A stretch of 64,000 bases of DNA from Emydura subglobosa (taxonomy: Eukaryota > Chordata > Testudines > Chelidae): positions 5,417,947-5,481,946 of the forward strand of contig ML680037.1 in NCBI GenBank assembly GCA_007922225.1. The letters run 5' to 3'. The first letter of the stretch is position 1. Every line of letters starts with the position of its first letter. Both the position numbers and the translations under genes were made by a program. The notes under the pieces were generated by a model. That model made no database searches. It was not told the origin of the DNA and was given only the letters and a program-made list of their open reading frames with translations. Of the stretch, positions 47,761 through 58,200 are shown piece by piece.

Positions 47761-47952
47761 GGTCTTGTTTACACAAGAAGAGCTGTTCCAGAATAACTCC
47801 CTGAATTAGAGTCAAGTGGATTAAGCTGGACCAAAGAATCGTTTTATTCTGGAATGATAGTGCTGTCATGTGGAGTTATTCCAGAATAGTTATTCTGCTT
47901 TAAATTCACATCCTACCTTATTCCAGAATAATTTCCCTGAGTAGACAAGCCC
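47761..47952. mobile_element. Inverted-repeat element ('MITE-B') inside a palindromic repeat
   Basis: The left terminus GGTCTTGTTTACACAAGAAG and the right terminus, on the minus strand GGGCTTGTCTACTCAGGGAA, are inverted copies. Internal 'TTCCAGAATAACTC' type words also repeat in both orientations. TTT precedes it (47758-47760) and TTA follows (47953-47955), consistent with a TTA duplication of Harbinger type with one mutation. The sequence after it, 'GGCTCCTAAATCACTTAGGC', resumes the palindromic host repeat whose left side is 'GTCAATGGGACTT' before the element. Confidence 0.7.
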
Positions 47953-47995
47953 TTAGGCTCCTAAATCACTTAGGCACTTTTGAAAATTTTCTACT
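47953..47995. repeat. Right part of the palindromic host repeat
   Basis: 'GGCTCCTAAATCACTTAGGC' and 'ACTTTTGAAAATTTT' match a turtle palindromic repeat. Its left part is at about 47745-47760, so the MITE-B split it. A second copy of this host family flanks the Harbinger remnant at 52326 and 54270. Confidence 0.65.
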
Positions 47996-48073
47996 CTAAA
48001 ATGATAAGTAGCCTCTTCATAATTAAGATGGAAACCGATTTCCATTTAAAATTCTATTTTAGCCCCCTTATCA

Positions 48074-48290
48074 TTTGGCTTAGGGCTGTCTACATAAACA
48101 CTTAGTTCACATCAAACTGGGGTCTGAATCAACCCCATAATGGCCTGCCACCTACTGTTTCAAAGTGGAGTAAATTAAAGCACACTAGGGAACTTTTAGT
48201 GCGCAGCAGCAGGGTCCACATGAACGCTTACTGTGCAGCAAGCAAAAGTATATTCACACCCTTACTTGCCACACACAAAGTATTACAATT
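48074..48290. mobile_element. Probable DNA element, ends decayed
   Basis: 'GGGCTGTCTACATAAACACT' at the left is a MITE-type terminus; internal 'CACACTAGGGAACTTTTAGT' and 'GCAGGGTCCACATGAACGCT' recall a known turtle element. The right end is lost or beyond recognition near 48290. Confidence 0.45.
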
Positions 48291-51200
48291 GCCAGGTTTA
48301 TGTGATGGTGCAGAAAGGCATTTCTGCAATAGTTGATGAAAATTCAATTTGTTTTTGAGTTATGAGCTGTTCAAAAATTTACCCTGATTTGAAATTTTGA
48401 CTTTTTCCTAAAGCTTCCTTGTCTCCCCCTAGCTCAAAAATGGCTGGTTCGTACCTGTTCAAACTTTCTGTATAATTAAGTCTCCTTGAAAACTCAAGCA
48501 CCACAAAAAAAGGTGGGCTCTGAGAAATAGGTAACGTGACTCCTAAGCTGATACCCCATCTCTCTCCTTAGAAAACCCATTCTATGCTACCCCTGCGCAG
48601 CATGGACCATGGATGCAGGGCGACCATCTGGTTTACATGAAGGTTGGGATACCCACTCACAGAAGATTTTCTCTACACATGGATCTCTTCTTATTGCAGG
48701 AGAAGACTATGAAGCCATGTGTGTTTATGTGTACTTTGTGGGTAGTGTATTATTTATGATGTCCCTAAGTTTCATTTTATTTAAATGCTTGGATCGTGTA
48801 AACGAGTGGAAAGCAAATATACTGTTTTCATTTAACAACCTTAACTATTTTTTTAAACAAAATTCTTTTTGCTTATTGGAAAGTATTGGGGGTTATCTAC
48901 GATTTATCAAATACCACGAGACACACTTGGGATTCTATGGTTAATTTGTGTGAGGCAACTGAGATTATTTCCGAGTACTCTACAAAGAGAGTTAAAAAAA
49001 ACCCCAGAACAGGCTACAAATAATCATTGCTTAATAAGAACATTCAGTGTTATTTCATGCCTTTTAAAGTGACTCTTAGCTATTTACAGGTCTAATTTTG
49101 ACTTTCAATCAAAATGAAGTTCATGTGTGTTCACAAAGTCACCTTTATTTCTCACAGATACCATGCCAAAGCTGTTTAAAATGTTCATCTTTTTAAAAAA
49201 AGGAATGAAAAGCTTGGATGCTCTTTCAGTTCTGAAGCTTTGATCTAAATACAACCTGGACCCATGTAACTAAAAATCAGCCTTGTGCCATGGAGAAACT
49301 ATGCCCAGGTTTTCGCTCTGCATCCTGTGGGCCAAATCATGCAGAATTCCATCTGTGGAATGAGCAGATTCCAAATAGGAATAATCCATTGTGAATGAAC
49401 GCTTGCATCTTTTGTCCCCCCCCCTCCCATCTCCCTTTTAACAATTTTTTTTCTAGTTTGGTATTGCCAAGTTTTGATTCCCTCAGATCCATTTCTGTGC
49501 CCACAACCAGATTTACTCAGCATTGGCATTCTTATTACCTCTGCCAACTTCACATCACATTTTACATTCTCTCCCTTTCCCTTGTCCCATGCTCCCCGTT
49601 TTCTTTGCAGTTTTACTGAGATCTCAACATTTGGCCCCTGGTTTCATTCTGAATCTTGTAGGACTTTGTCAAAAAAATACTCTTCAGATTCCTAGACAAA
49701 CAACCAATTTGGTTTTCGCCCCTTTCAGTCTTGGGATTCTGAGGTTGGGGGTATAAGGACCTGCCCTTAACTGGTCCTGGCTCGTTCCAAGCACATCCCA
49801 TAGATGGAGGGTGGGTGAGGAAAAAGAGAGCAGAGTTATGGTTGAAGTTGGTAGTTTAACTGCTAATTTCTAGAGCTTGTTTAGGTGGTTGTTGGCTGCT
49901 TCTCTCTCTCAAAAAAAAAAAAAAAAACCCAACAACAACAAAAGCTTTAACACTGTACCAAGATCTCCTCCATACTTTTGTGAGCCAAGAAGATCTAAAA
50001 TGCAGCCAGGAGAAGAGTGGAATGGAGTAACGTCAATTCAATGGCATGCTTCCCACAGAATCCTCTGTGACACAGCCTCTTGTGGCTGGGCTTTTGTAGT
50101 TATTGGGAGATAGGGCTGAATTACTTGAACTTTGTGTCTGTGGGGGATGGAGTTTGAATACATATGCTGTGAACATGCAGTCAATACTGACTTAGCTTAC
50201 AGGTGACTTTAAGCTGTCACATAAATGCCACAAAACATTGATGGAATGCTTCTTCCTAGCCAGTGTCTTTGTGTTATACTGAATTTCTAGCTCAATTTTA
50301 GGAATATGACAGTATGTAGGTAGTTAAAAAAAAAACAGCTCTTGAAATCTATAGCTAAACCTTGGCCACTGTTTAAATGGAGGGGTGGTTTATTACATAT
50401 TGAAGTGCATCAGATTTGTTTGAATAAATTCATGTGTATAAATTGTTTGGCATCCCTGTGGTTATTCTTACCAATCAAATGGCATAACAGAGTTACTGAG
50501 CTGCGATCTGGGCTTTCACAGGTCTGTGATTCAATTGGAAAAAGATTCTCAGCACAGTATTTACCATTCTTCCTGCTTCAGAAGCCTGTATCTGCGAGTT
50601 CAACTGTTCAACAGGATGGTGCCCTTATTCAATAAAACGTAAGGAAAGGGTAACTTTCCGTACAAAGTCTTATATATCTGCTTCCTCTCTGACTGGAGTT
50701 TAATTTTTAAACAGTGGCAAATTTCATTTTAATTAGAAAATTTTGCTTTGTTAGCAATTAAAAATGGCCTCCTGCTGATTTTGCTGAAAAGGAAAAAAAG
50801 AAAAGGGATAAAATAGATTGATTGCTTCTTTCTTTTCTTTCTTTTTTCTTTTTTTTTTTTTTTTAAATAATGATTTTAGAATAGGTGACCATTTGTAGTT
50901 TTGCATTTGTTCTGACTTCGTTGGCATGATCTGGTAAGTTAAGGTTCCCCACACAGAATAAAATTATTCAGCCTCAGATAAAACTGAGTCATAAACAGCA
51001 CAACAGCACTCAAATAAACATGTTGTTCTGTCATTTCCACGGGCTGCAGCTTCCCCACCTTTACGAGGAATGAGCAGTTCTGACCATAAGCCTGTACTAC
51101 CCAAACTGGAAGAATTTGCCTCCACTCATGCCTGCTGCTAAAGGCAGCAAGAACGCACACAAATTTCATGAAGATGACAGCTACTTTCAGAGGAGCAAAT

Positions 51201-51408
51201 TCTGTGCCAGCAGGCACCTTGGGCAACCGCACTGATTTTAGCACAGAATATGGTCTGGGAACTATAATTATGTCCTCCCAAAATACAAAAGGGAAAACAC
51301 CCAACCTTAAAATTAGTGAACATTAATCTATCAACAACCAATTGTTTTAAATCACGGAAGTATGTCAGAAAGTGAAATCTAATCCTAACATCACCTCTTT
51401 TTTGTAAA

Positions 51409-51439
<31 letters not shown>

Positions 51440-52149
51440 ATCTATGAACTCTGACTTTACCTTCTGGCTTGTCCATATGACTAAAACAGTGACATCTGCT
51501 TGAGGTCAGAGGACTGTAATATATGTGATCTATTTCTAAGGCCGGCTGCACTGTCATGGAAATTTATGACATACAGTCCCAGACCCAACTCAATCAGAGG
51601 TTTATTTGCAGTGGTCAGAATCTATTTCTGCAAACTACTTTCATTTTTGTTGGATGAAGATGTAAATTAAACTTCAGCCTGACCTGCAACCTCAAGACAT
51701 CTCTATTATCTCAAGATTTCTCTTTGACAACAGTGACCCTTTAAAATTAATTAACTGAGAAAGATGGACATTTTCAAATTAATCCAATTTTTCATTTGAA
51801 TCTAAATTTATCATTTGGATAAATGTACATGTGGTCTTTTAAAGCTCCAGGGTAACGTTTTAACATAAAAATATCTCATTAAAAGAGGTTTTGACCATAA
51901 CAAATTGTGGATTAGATTCTGGCAATAAACCACTTGATCCATTAGCAGGGCTGGGGGAGGGGCTGTGTGTCAGTATTATCATCCAGAGATATTGTGCTAG
52001 TTCAGCTCTGCTGGTTGGTAGAAATGAAGCAAATACTATTTAAATACCCCTTTGTTGTAATATGCAAGTATTGTGTATGACGTTCCTTCCCTGGTGGCCA
52101 GCTCACAAAAGGAGAGACAGGAACTGCTATGACTGCTTTATAAAAATCT
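48291..52149. other. Long unassigned stretch with microsatellites
   Basis: Nearly 3.9 kb without a recognised gene or transposon. Simple repeats: A-run at 49911-49927, pyrimidine (TTTC/T)n tract at 50826-50864 and (AC)13 at 51409-51434. The open frame at 48609-48944 (111 codons) contains one hydrophobic stretch but no domain and no homologue I recognise. Confidence 0.45.
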
Positions 52150-52245
52150 CTTTGAACACGAGGGGTAGAAGCCTGTGGTTTTGGAGCTGAAGGACCTAGG
52201 TTCTATTCCCACCTTTCTAGACGTGTATACATAACTTACATTCCA
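52150..52245 (+). repeat. tRNA-like SINE remnant
   Basis: 'TAGAAGCCTGTGGTTTTGGA' and 'GGACCTAGGTTCTATTCCCA' match the tRNA-derived head of CORE-type SINEs, the second word being a diverged B-box (GGTTCTATTCC). The core region is missing. Confidence 0.5.
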
Positions 52246-52325
52246 ACTTGGTCTGTTTTCTGCAGTACATAGATCTTTTAAAATAAGGTATTTCTAATGC
52301 CCATATTGACACCAGAGTGTTCTGA

Positions 52326-52402
52326 GTCCAGATTTTTAAAGGTATTTAGGCATTGTTTTGTTCAGCACTTCACTTTCAGTGAGACTTAGGAGCCTGAGTG
52401 TT
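52326..52402. repeat. Left part of a palindromic repeat, interrupted by transposons
   Basis: 'CAGATTTTTAAAGGTATTTA' then 'AGTGAGACTTAGGAGCCTGA' is the left part of the same repeat family as at 47745-47995. The right part continues at 54270, beyond the Harbinger remnant. Confidence 0.65.
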
Positions 52403-52490
52403 TGTCTACTCAGGAAAATAGCCTAGAATAGTTATTCTGCACTAACTCCCCATACGGACACTCTTGTTGCAAGTCAGTTTACTGCAGTCT
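52403..52490. mobile_element. MITE-B fragment (one end only)
   Basis: 'GTTTGTCTACTCAGGAAAAT' and 'ATAGTTATTCTGCACTAACT' match the terminus of MITE-B (47761-47952, minus strand). Only about 85 bp of one side remain, and the Harbinger left end follows at 52493. Confidence 0.6.
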
Positions 52491-52492
52491 AA

Positions 52493-54266
52493 GGCCACGA
52501 CTACACTAGAAATTTTGATCAACAAAAGTTACGTTGGCATAAAGCCACCACAGTTTGTATATCACTTGTGTGTGTGCATACTTGGTTCCTTATGTCAGGG
52601 CTGTGAGTACTCACAGGAGTGCTTGTGTCAATGCACAGTGTGGTGCACCATCGGTAGGTATCTGAGTGTGCAACCCATAGTTTTGGCAATGCATGGTGAG
52701 ACAGAAATGAGTCATGCAGGGGTGACTGGGAGCTGTGGGACAACTTTCCAGTGTGCAACTATCTCCATCCCATAAGGTCATCTATAGCCCATAATTTTTG
52801 CATCTTTTTTTTGCCCGCACTATGCTTCTCTCTGTCCACCATCTCTGACAGAAACATGGATCCTGCACAGCTCTGCACTATTTTCATAATTGTTGCAAGC
52901 ATGGGATGCACTATCCTCTGGTATTTGCAGACTTGTAAGAATGACCGAATCAGCAGGGAAAATAACAGTTTCCTGGAGGTCAGACTGCTGTGGGACATAG
53001 CGAGAACCAATTCAAGGTTCACAGAGCAGCTAGAGATGGTGGAGCGCTGCTTCTGGCCCTGAGAAATGAGCACTGAGTAGTGGAATAGCATTGTAATGCA
53101 GGCTTGGGAAGATAAACACTGGCTGCAGAACTTTTGGATGTGCAAGGCCTCATTCCTGGATTTGTATACTAAGCTTGCCCTAGCCCTCCAGCTCAGGGAC
53201 GACAAAATGAGAGCTGCGCTGGCAATGGAGATATGATCGCACTGAGGAAACTTGCAATGCTGGATTGCTACCAGTCAGTAGGAAATCATTCTGGAAATGG
53301 AAAATCCACTGCGGGGGCTGTTGTCATGCAAGTGTACAAGTCCATTAATCATCTTCTGCTAAGCAAGGCTGTGACTCTTGGCAATGTGCAAGACATAGTG
53401 GATGGTTTTACAGCACCGAGGCTCCTGAAGCGATAGACGGCACGCATATCCCTTTTTGACACCAGACCACCTTGCCACAGAGTACATCAAAAGAAAGGGC
53501 TACTTTTCTATAGTTATGAAAGCATTGATGGATCACCAGGGACACTTCACTGACATCAGTGGTGGCTGGTCAGGGAAAGTACATGACGCTCACATCTTGA
53601 AGAACACAGGACTGTTCAGAAAGCTACAAGCAGGGACACTCCTTTCCGACTGGCGGATAACTGCTGGCAATGTTGAAATGCTAATACTGATCATAGGGGA
53701 CCAGCCTACTCCTTGTTCCCCTTGTTTATGAGGCTGTACACCAGCCATCCCGACAGCACCAAGGAAAGATTCAATTACTAGCTCATCAGATACAGAATGA
53801 CAGATGAATGTGTTTTTGGTAGATTGAAGGTATGATGATGGTGTTTACTCATAAGATTGGATCTCAGTGGGAAAAAAAAATCCCAATGGTTATAGTTGCT
53901 GCAGCGTCCTGCATAATATCTGTGAAGCAAAGGGGGAAAAGTTGCCACCATGGTAGAGGGCAGAGGTGGGGTGGCTGGCTGCTGCATTTGAGCAGCCAAA
54001 TGCAAGAGCTATTAAAAAAGTTCAACGCAGAGCTATATGGCTTACGTAACTTCCGTTGACTTCGTAACTTCCCTTTAGTGTGCCGTCTCCACTGCTCTGC
54101 ACGAACAAGAAATGCGTTCCCATCGACGCAGTGCTATGCCTTTTGAGGAGATGGTTTAATTGAATCGACTTCTGGATCGATTGAGCGAGTCTTCACTTCT
54201 GCTCAATTGATCCGGATAGATCGATCTGATGGTGGCAAACTTGTTGCCATCAGTATGTACATACCC
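52493..54266 (+). mobile_element. Harbinger/PIF DNA transposon, decayed, about 1.77 kb
   Basis: The left end GGCCACGACTACACTAG and the right end, on the minus strand GGGTATGTACATACTGATGG, are weakly inverted. Between them lies a broken DDE transposase gene (see the pseudogene entry) and, from about 54030, a non-coding 3' region that contains 'CAGTGCTATGCC', 'GACTTCTGGATCGATTGAG' and 'GATAGATCGATCTGATGG', all shared with the MITE-A copies at 17.2, 18.3 and 33.6 kb. Harbinger elements move by cut-and-paste using this transposase, usually with a Myb-like partner protein; I do not see the partner gene here. The element is immobile. Confidence 0.85.
52856..53860 (+). pseudogene. Broken Harbinger (HARBI1-like) transposase
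   Basis: The gene probably starts at the ATG at 52856 (MDPAQL). Recognisable blocks follow in three different frames: NFWMCKASFLDL near 53126-53161; KSTAGAVVMQVYKSI near 53300-53350; the first catalytic aspartate in IDGTHIPF at 53433-53456; GWSGKVHDA at 53564-53590; GD at 53696-53701, in the position of the second catalytic aspartate; and DECVFGRL at 53803-53826, in the position of the glutamate. So all three DDE positions are still visible by eye. Stops occur at about 53060 and 53212, and the frame changes on both sides of IDGTHIPF, so no full protein can be made. In the intact family this protein binds the inverted ends and cuts at TWA targets. Relatedness to the domesticated HARBI1 gene is distant. 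Confidence 0.85.
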
Positions 54267-54269
54267 GAA

Positions 54270-54358
54270 GTCATTTTTTAAAATGGGACTTAGCTACCAT
54301 TAGGCTTGGCAACACTGAGCAGAGGAATGCCTAAATGCCTTTAAAAAATCTGGGCCTT
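54270..54358. repeat. Right part of the interrupted palindromic repeat
   Basis: 'TTTTTTAAAATGGGACTTAG' and 'GCCTAAATGCCTTTAAAAAA' then 'TCTGGGCC' complete the family whose left part is at 52326-52402. In other copies of this repeat the words GACTTAGG-CTCCTAAGTCA and TTTGAAAATGGGACTTAG are adjacent, which puts the insertion point inside one palindrome. Confidence 0.65.
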
Positions 54359-54432
54359 TGTCTTTGTGCACTCAGAGTGTAAGAATTTAGATTTTGCCTG
54401 GCTCCTGTGCAGGGCATGAAGGAAATATTTTT

Positions 54433-54563
54433 GGGCGTGAATTAGGAAAGCACTTAAGCATTTCCTTAACTTTACATATGTGCTTAAATCCCCTTACCTT
54501 AAATGGGGCTTAAGCAAATCATAAGTGCTGTCCTGGGGAGGGATGGTTTCCTGAACTGGGGCC
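54433..54563. repeat. Palindromic repeat, 'AAAGCACTTAAGCA' family
   Basis: Left: 'GAATTAGGAAAGCACTTAAG' and 'CATTTCCTTAACTTTACATA'. Right: 'GGCTTAAGCAAATCATAAGT', 'GCTGTCCTGG' and 'TTTCCTGAACTGGGGCC'. The two halves are inverted copies with a small internal duplication on the right. I know this family from turtle and bird-lineage genomes. Confidence 0.75.
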
Positions 54564-55847
54564 TTTGTGTCCTTTCCACTCATACATATCTTGTGAGGTA
54601 TAATATGAATTGACAGGTTATTTCTAAATTTCATATTAATTGAATTGCAAAAAATTGTTTTCCTTTTTTAAAAGTTCTACTGGGCCTACTTCATGAACTG
54701 CAGAGGTCTCTATTCTGACACACATGTATTTGACACCGACTTTCATTTTTCCCCACTGAACATTCTTTGGGGGATATTTGATGAGTTTGTTCAATAATGG
54801 CTGCCTCTCCCATACACAATGGCCATGTTAATGATGGTTGGTAAGTATGAAAATTCTTGTGAAGACTAAGACCCTCAAGTATTAGTTTGGAAACAAAAGC
54901 ACCTTTCTGCTCTTGAGTACTGATCATCTGATCATGGTACTTCTTTCAGTCTGATTTGGTTATGCATAGATTTATACATGTATTTATACAACTTTAAATA
55001 TTTATAAAGATCTTTGTACAAAAGGACTTTTAAATGAAGTATTGAATTAAACTGGGTTTTTACTACAGCCATATTTTTTCTCCTCCACTGTTACACATTT
55101 TTCATTAAATCTGCAACTTTAGATACCAAAATTCAGCTGCACTGCTAATGTTTAGCACTCTTACTTAAACGGCACCATGGCAAATATTGATGTGTTACAG
55201 AGAGGGGAAAAGGAACAGATTACCATTTACTGACAAAGTCCCAGTGTAACTTTGACCTTTTGTCAGCAGTAGATTCTCCTTAACCTGTAGTAAAAACAAT
55301 CTAATGGGTAGTGTTGATGGAAAAAACCATTTTTCATACTCTTGTAGAACAGCATGACAGAGACTAGGTAGTATCAATAGGGAACCTCACAGTGTAACAA
55401 ATATGTGTGTTGCAGACACAAGCAAACCCTAGTCTCAAACACCCTTTCTCTAATGGAGTTGGAATGACATATCCTGTCTCCATTAGTAATCAAACTGTTT
55501 TCAGTACCACTTTAGGGGGAATCCTGTCCTGATGACCATTGTCAGCAACAGGACTATTTCTTAGTGAAAATGTGGCTAAAGACCTAAGATTCTTTGGTGA
55601 GATCAAAATAAAATGAAAAAGAAGCAGAATATCAATAAATCTCTCTCTGGAAAGCCCATACATAATAATAAATGAAAATATATAATCTACTGTTACCTAC
55701 TATGCTCACTCAAAATTTAAAGCATTTTTTCTTTTCCTCTGGTGGTTGTCTAGATGTATACCTTAACATTTAGGGTTAAGACACACCACTGAATGAAGGT
55801 TGGCAATAAATCAAAGTTAATTAATATTAACATTTCAGAGAGAACCA
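54564..55847. other. Unassigned stretch
   Basis: About 1.3 kb with no recognised gene, transposon end or RNA gene. Confidence 0.4.
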
Positions 55848-56995
55848 CAGAATCATAAAAGTGTAGGACTGGAAGGGACTTCAGTAGGTCATATAATCCA
55901 GTCCCCTGCACTCAAGGCAGGACTACTTAACCATTCCTGACAGATGTTTGTCTAACTTGTTCTTTAAAACCTCCAGTGACGGAGATTCTACAACCTCCTT
56001 AGGCAATTTGTTCCAGTGCTTAAATACCCTGACAGTTAGGAAGTTTTTCCTAGTGTCCAACTAAACTTTCCTTGAGACAATTTAAGTCCATTGCTTCTTG
56101 TCCTATCTTCATAGTTTAACAAGAACAATTTTTCACCCTGCTACTTGTAACAACCTTTTATGTACTTGAAAACTGTTATCATGTCCCCCCTCAATCTTCT
56201 CCAAACTAAACAAACCCAATTTTTCCAATCCTTCCTCACAAGTCATGTTTTCTAGACCTTTAATAATTTTTGTTCCTCTCTCCTGGACTTTCTACAATTT
56301 GTCCACATCTTGCCTGAAATGTGGTGCCCAGAACTGGACACGATACTCCAGCTAAGGCTTTATTAGCATTGAGAAAAGTGGAAGAATTACTTCACGCGTC
56401 ACGCTTAAAGCACTCCTGCTAATACATTCCAGAATGATGTTTGGTTTTTTTGCAATAGTTTTACACCGCTGACTCATATTTAGCTTGTGATCCATTATAA
56501 CCTCCAGATCCCTTTCCACAGTACTCCTTCCTAGGCAGTCAATTCCCATTTTGTATGTGTCCAATCGATTGTTTCTTCCTAAATGGAGTACTTTGCATTT
56601 GTCCTTCTTGAATTTCATCCTATTTTCTTCAGACAATTTCTTCAGTTTGTCCAGATCATTTTGAATTTTAATCCTATCCTCCAAAGCACTTGCAACCCCT
56701 CCCAGCTTGTTATTGTCTGCAAACTTTATACGTGTACTCTCTATGCCATTATCTAAATGATTTATGAAGATATTGAACAGAACCAGTCTCAGGTTGGTCC
56801 CTGTGGGACCTCACTCGACATGCCCTTCCAGCTTGAGAGTGAACCACTGATAACTACTCTCTGGAATGGTTTTCCAACCAATCACATGCCCACCTTATAG
56901 TAGCTCCATGTAGGCTGTATTTCCCTAGTTATTTATGAGAGGGTCACGCAAGACAGTATCAAAAGCCTTACTAAAGTCAAGTATATAATGTAGAA
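55848..56995 (-). repeat. CR1 LINE, antisense, 3' half
   Basis: The plus strand opens 'AGAATCATAAAAGTGTAGGA', the reverse of the CR1 3' end. On the minus strand the frame at 56352-56684 reads [19 protein letters not shown] and LDTYKMGIDCLGRSTVERDL, equivalent to the young CR1's 20450-20640 region and to 7400-7600. The upstream edge keeps LDFSKAFDTV near 56940-56970. The element resembles the subfamily at 6375-8245, with fewer mutations in this segment. Confidence 0.92.
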
Positions 56996-58084
56996 ATGGA
57001 CTAAAGTCATGTCTGGCTTGTGATGTACAAATGAGGATCAGACAGAAGCAGAAAGCTTCACCTCCTTTAAATTTAGTTACATATAGCTGAATAAGAATGG
57101 AGGAGTAGGATTTGCTGTATAAATGAGGGTTCATTACTTTTGCCAACAAATGGATCTCAAATAATATCTCAAAGGAACATGTCTCATGTGCAGTGTGAAT
57201 GACTAATAATTTGCAATGCTCTGAATTAATATATTAAATGTCAATGTAAATGTTCTATAAGCGCCACAGAAACTTGTGTTGGTGATTCAGGACATGGTAA
57301 TCTTCCTTATTGGTCTGAGAGAGTGCTGGGCTGCTGCAGAAGTCATCGTGTGGATGAAACATAAGACTTTAGTTTTACTCTGCTGTAGTAATGAAAGTTT
57401 ATTTTTAAAATTTCCATACCCCCTATCATGATGGCAATTAGGTTCCTTAATTACAGAAAATTAAAACTGACAATAATAAAACAAAGTAAGTTAAATCAAT
57501 TACTAAACAAGAGGAATGCCTGTTACAAATTGCCCTGAGAGTTGCTAGAGTCTGGCACTAATTGCTGAGATTTGGAAGTGAATTTCAAAGGTGTAGGCCT
57601 ACCATTTGAAAGTACAGCTGCCAGACATGGAGCATTATAACTTGGGTGAGACTAGAAAGTGCTTTCCAGCCATTGTTAACTGCCTTATCAAGGTGCATGA
57701 GAGAAAAAGTTTTGATTTAGCCCAAGTGATTTAGCCTAATATATTTATACAATGATATTCTGTCTACCTAGATTTCCGCGGCAATATTAGCTGATATTCT
57801 TCACTAGTCCCCAAAAGTTGTGTTGTGTTGCTATGTGCTATTAAACAACTGCTACACTGATCTCCAGAAGTGGATGCATTTCAGTGCTGGATAAAGTGAT
57901 TGGTGCTCATAGTCTATGTAACATTTTGTTCTATGTAGTCCCATAAAATACACTGGGACAGTTCTTTGACCCCTCATGTGTCCTTTGTGCCAATCCAATC
58001 TAAACAGATATGACAAAGAAAGAGTGGGAGAAAAAGAATTTCACTACTTTACAGGTGGGAATTACAGAGATTAAAGGGGAAGGG
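56996..58084. other. Unassigned stretch
   Basis: No gene or repeat firmly recognised. Confidence 0.4.
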
Positions 58085-58200
58085 GATATTCAACGGTACG
58101 TTAGGCAACTAACTCCGGAAGCCTGTAGCAGATGTAAACCTAGATTTCCTGTGTCCCACTCTTGTGCCTTAACCACAAGGCCATCCTTCTGCCCAGCCTG
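58085..58200 (-). repeat. tRNA-derived CORE-SINE head, antisense
   Basis: The minus strand reads 'GGCCTTGTGGTTAAGGCACA' and 'GACACAGGAAATCTAGGTTT', the tRNA-like head of a CORE-type SINE in A-box to B-box order. The rest of the SINE is not recognisable. Confidence 0.6.

Noticed and set aside
48609..48944. 111-codon open frame with a hydrophobic stretch
   Set aside because: A single hydrophobic run is weak evidence, and no homologue or splice signal could be identified.
51409..51434. Z-DNA or regulatory role for the AC run
   Set aside because: Thirteen AC units are an ordinary microsatellite; nothing nearby suggests a promoter.
52759..53205. 148-codon open frame on the minus strand
   Set aside because: It is the opposite strand of the Harbinger transposase region; the real coding signal is on the plus strand.
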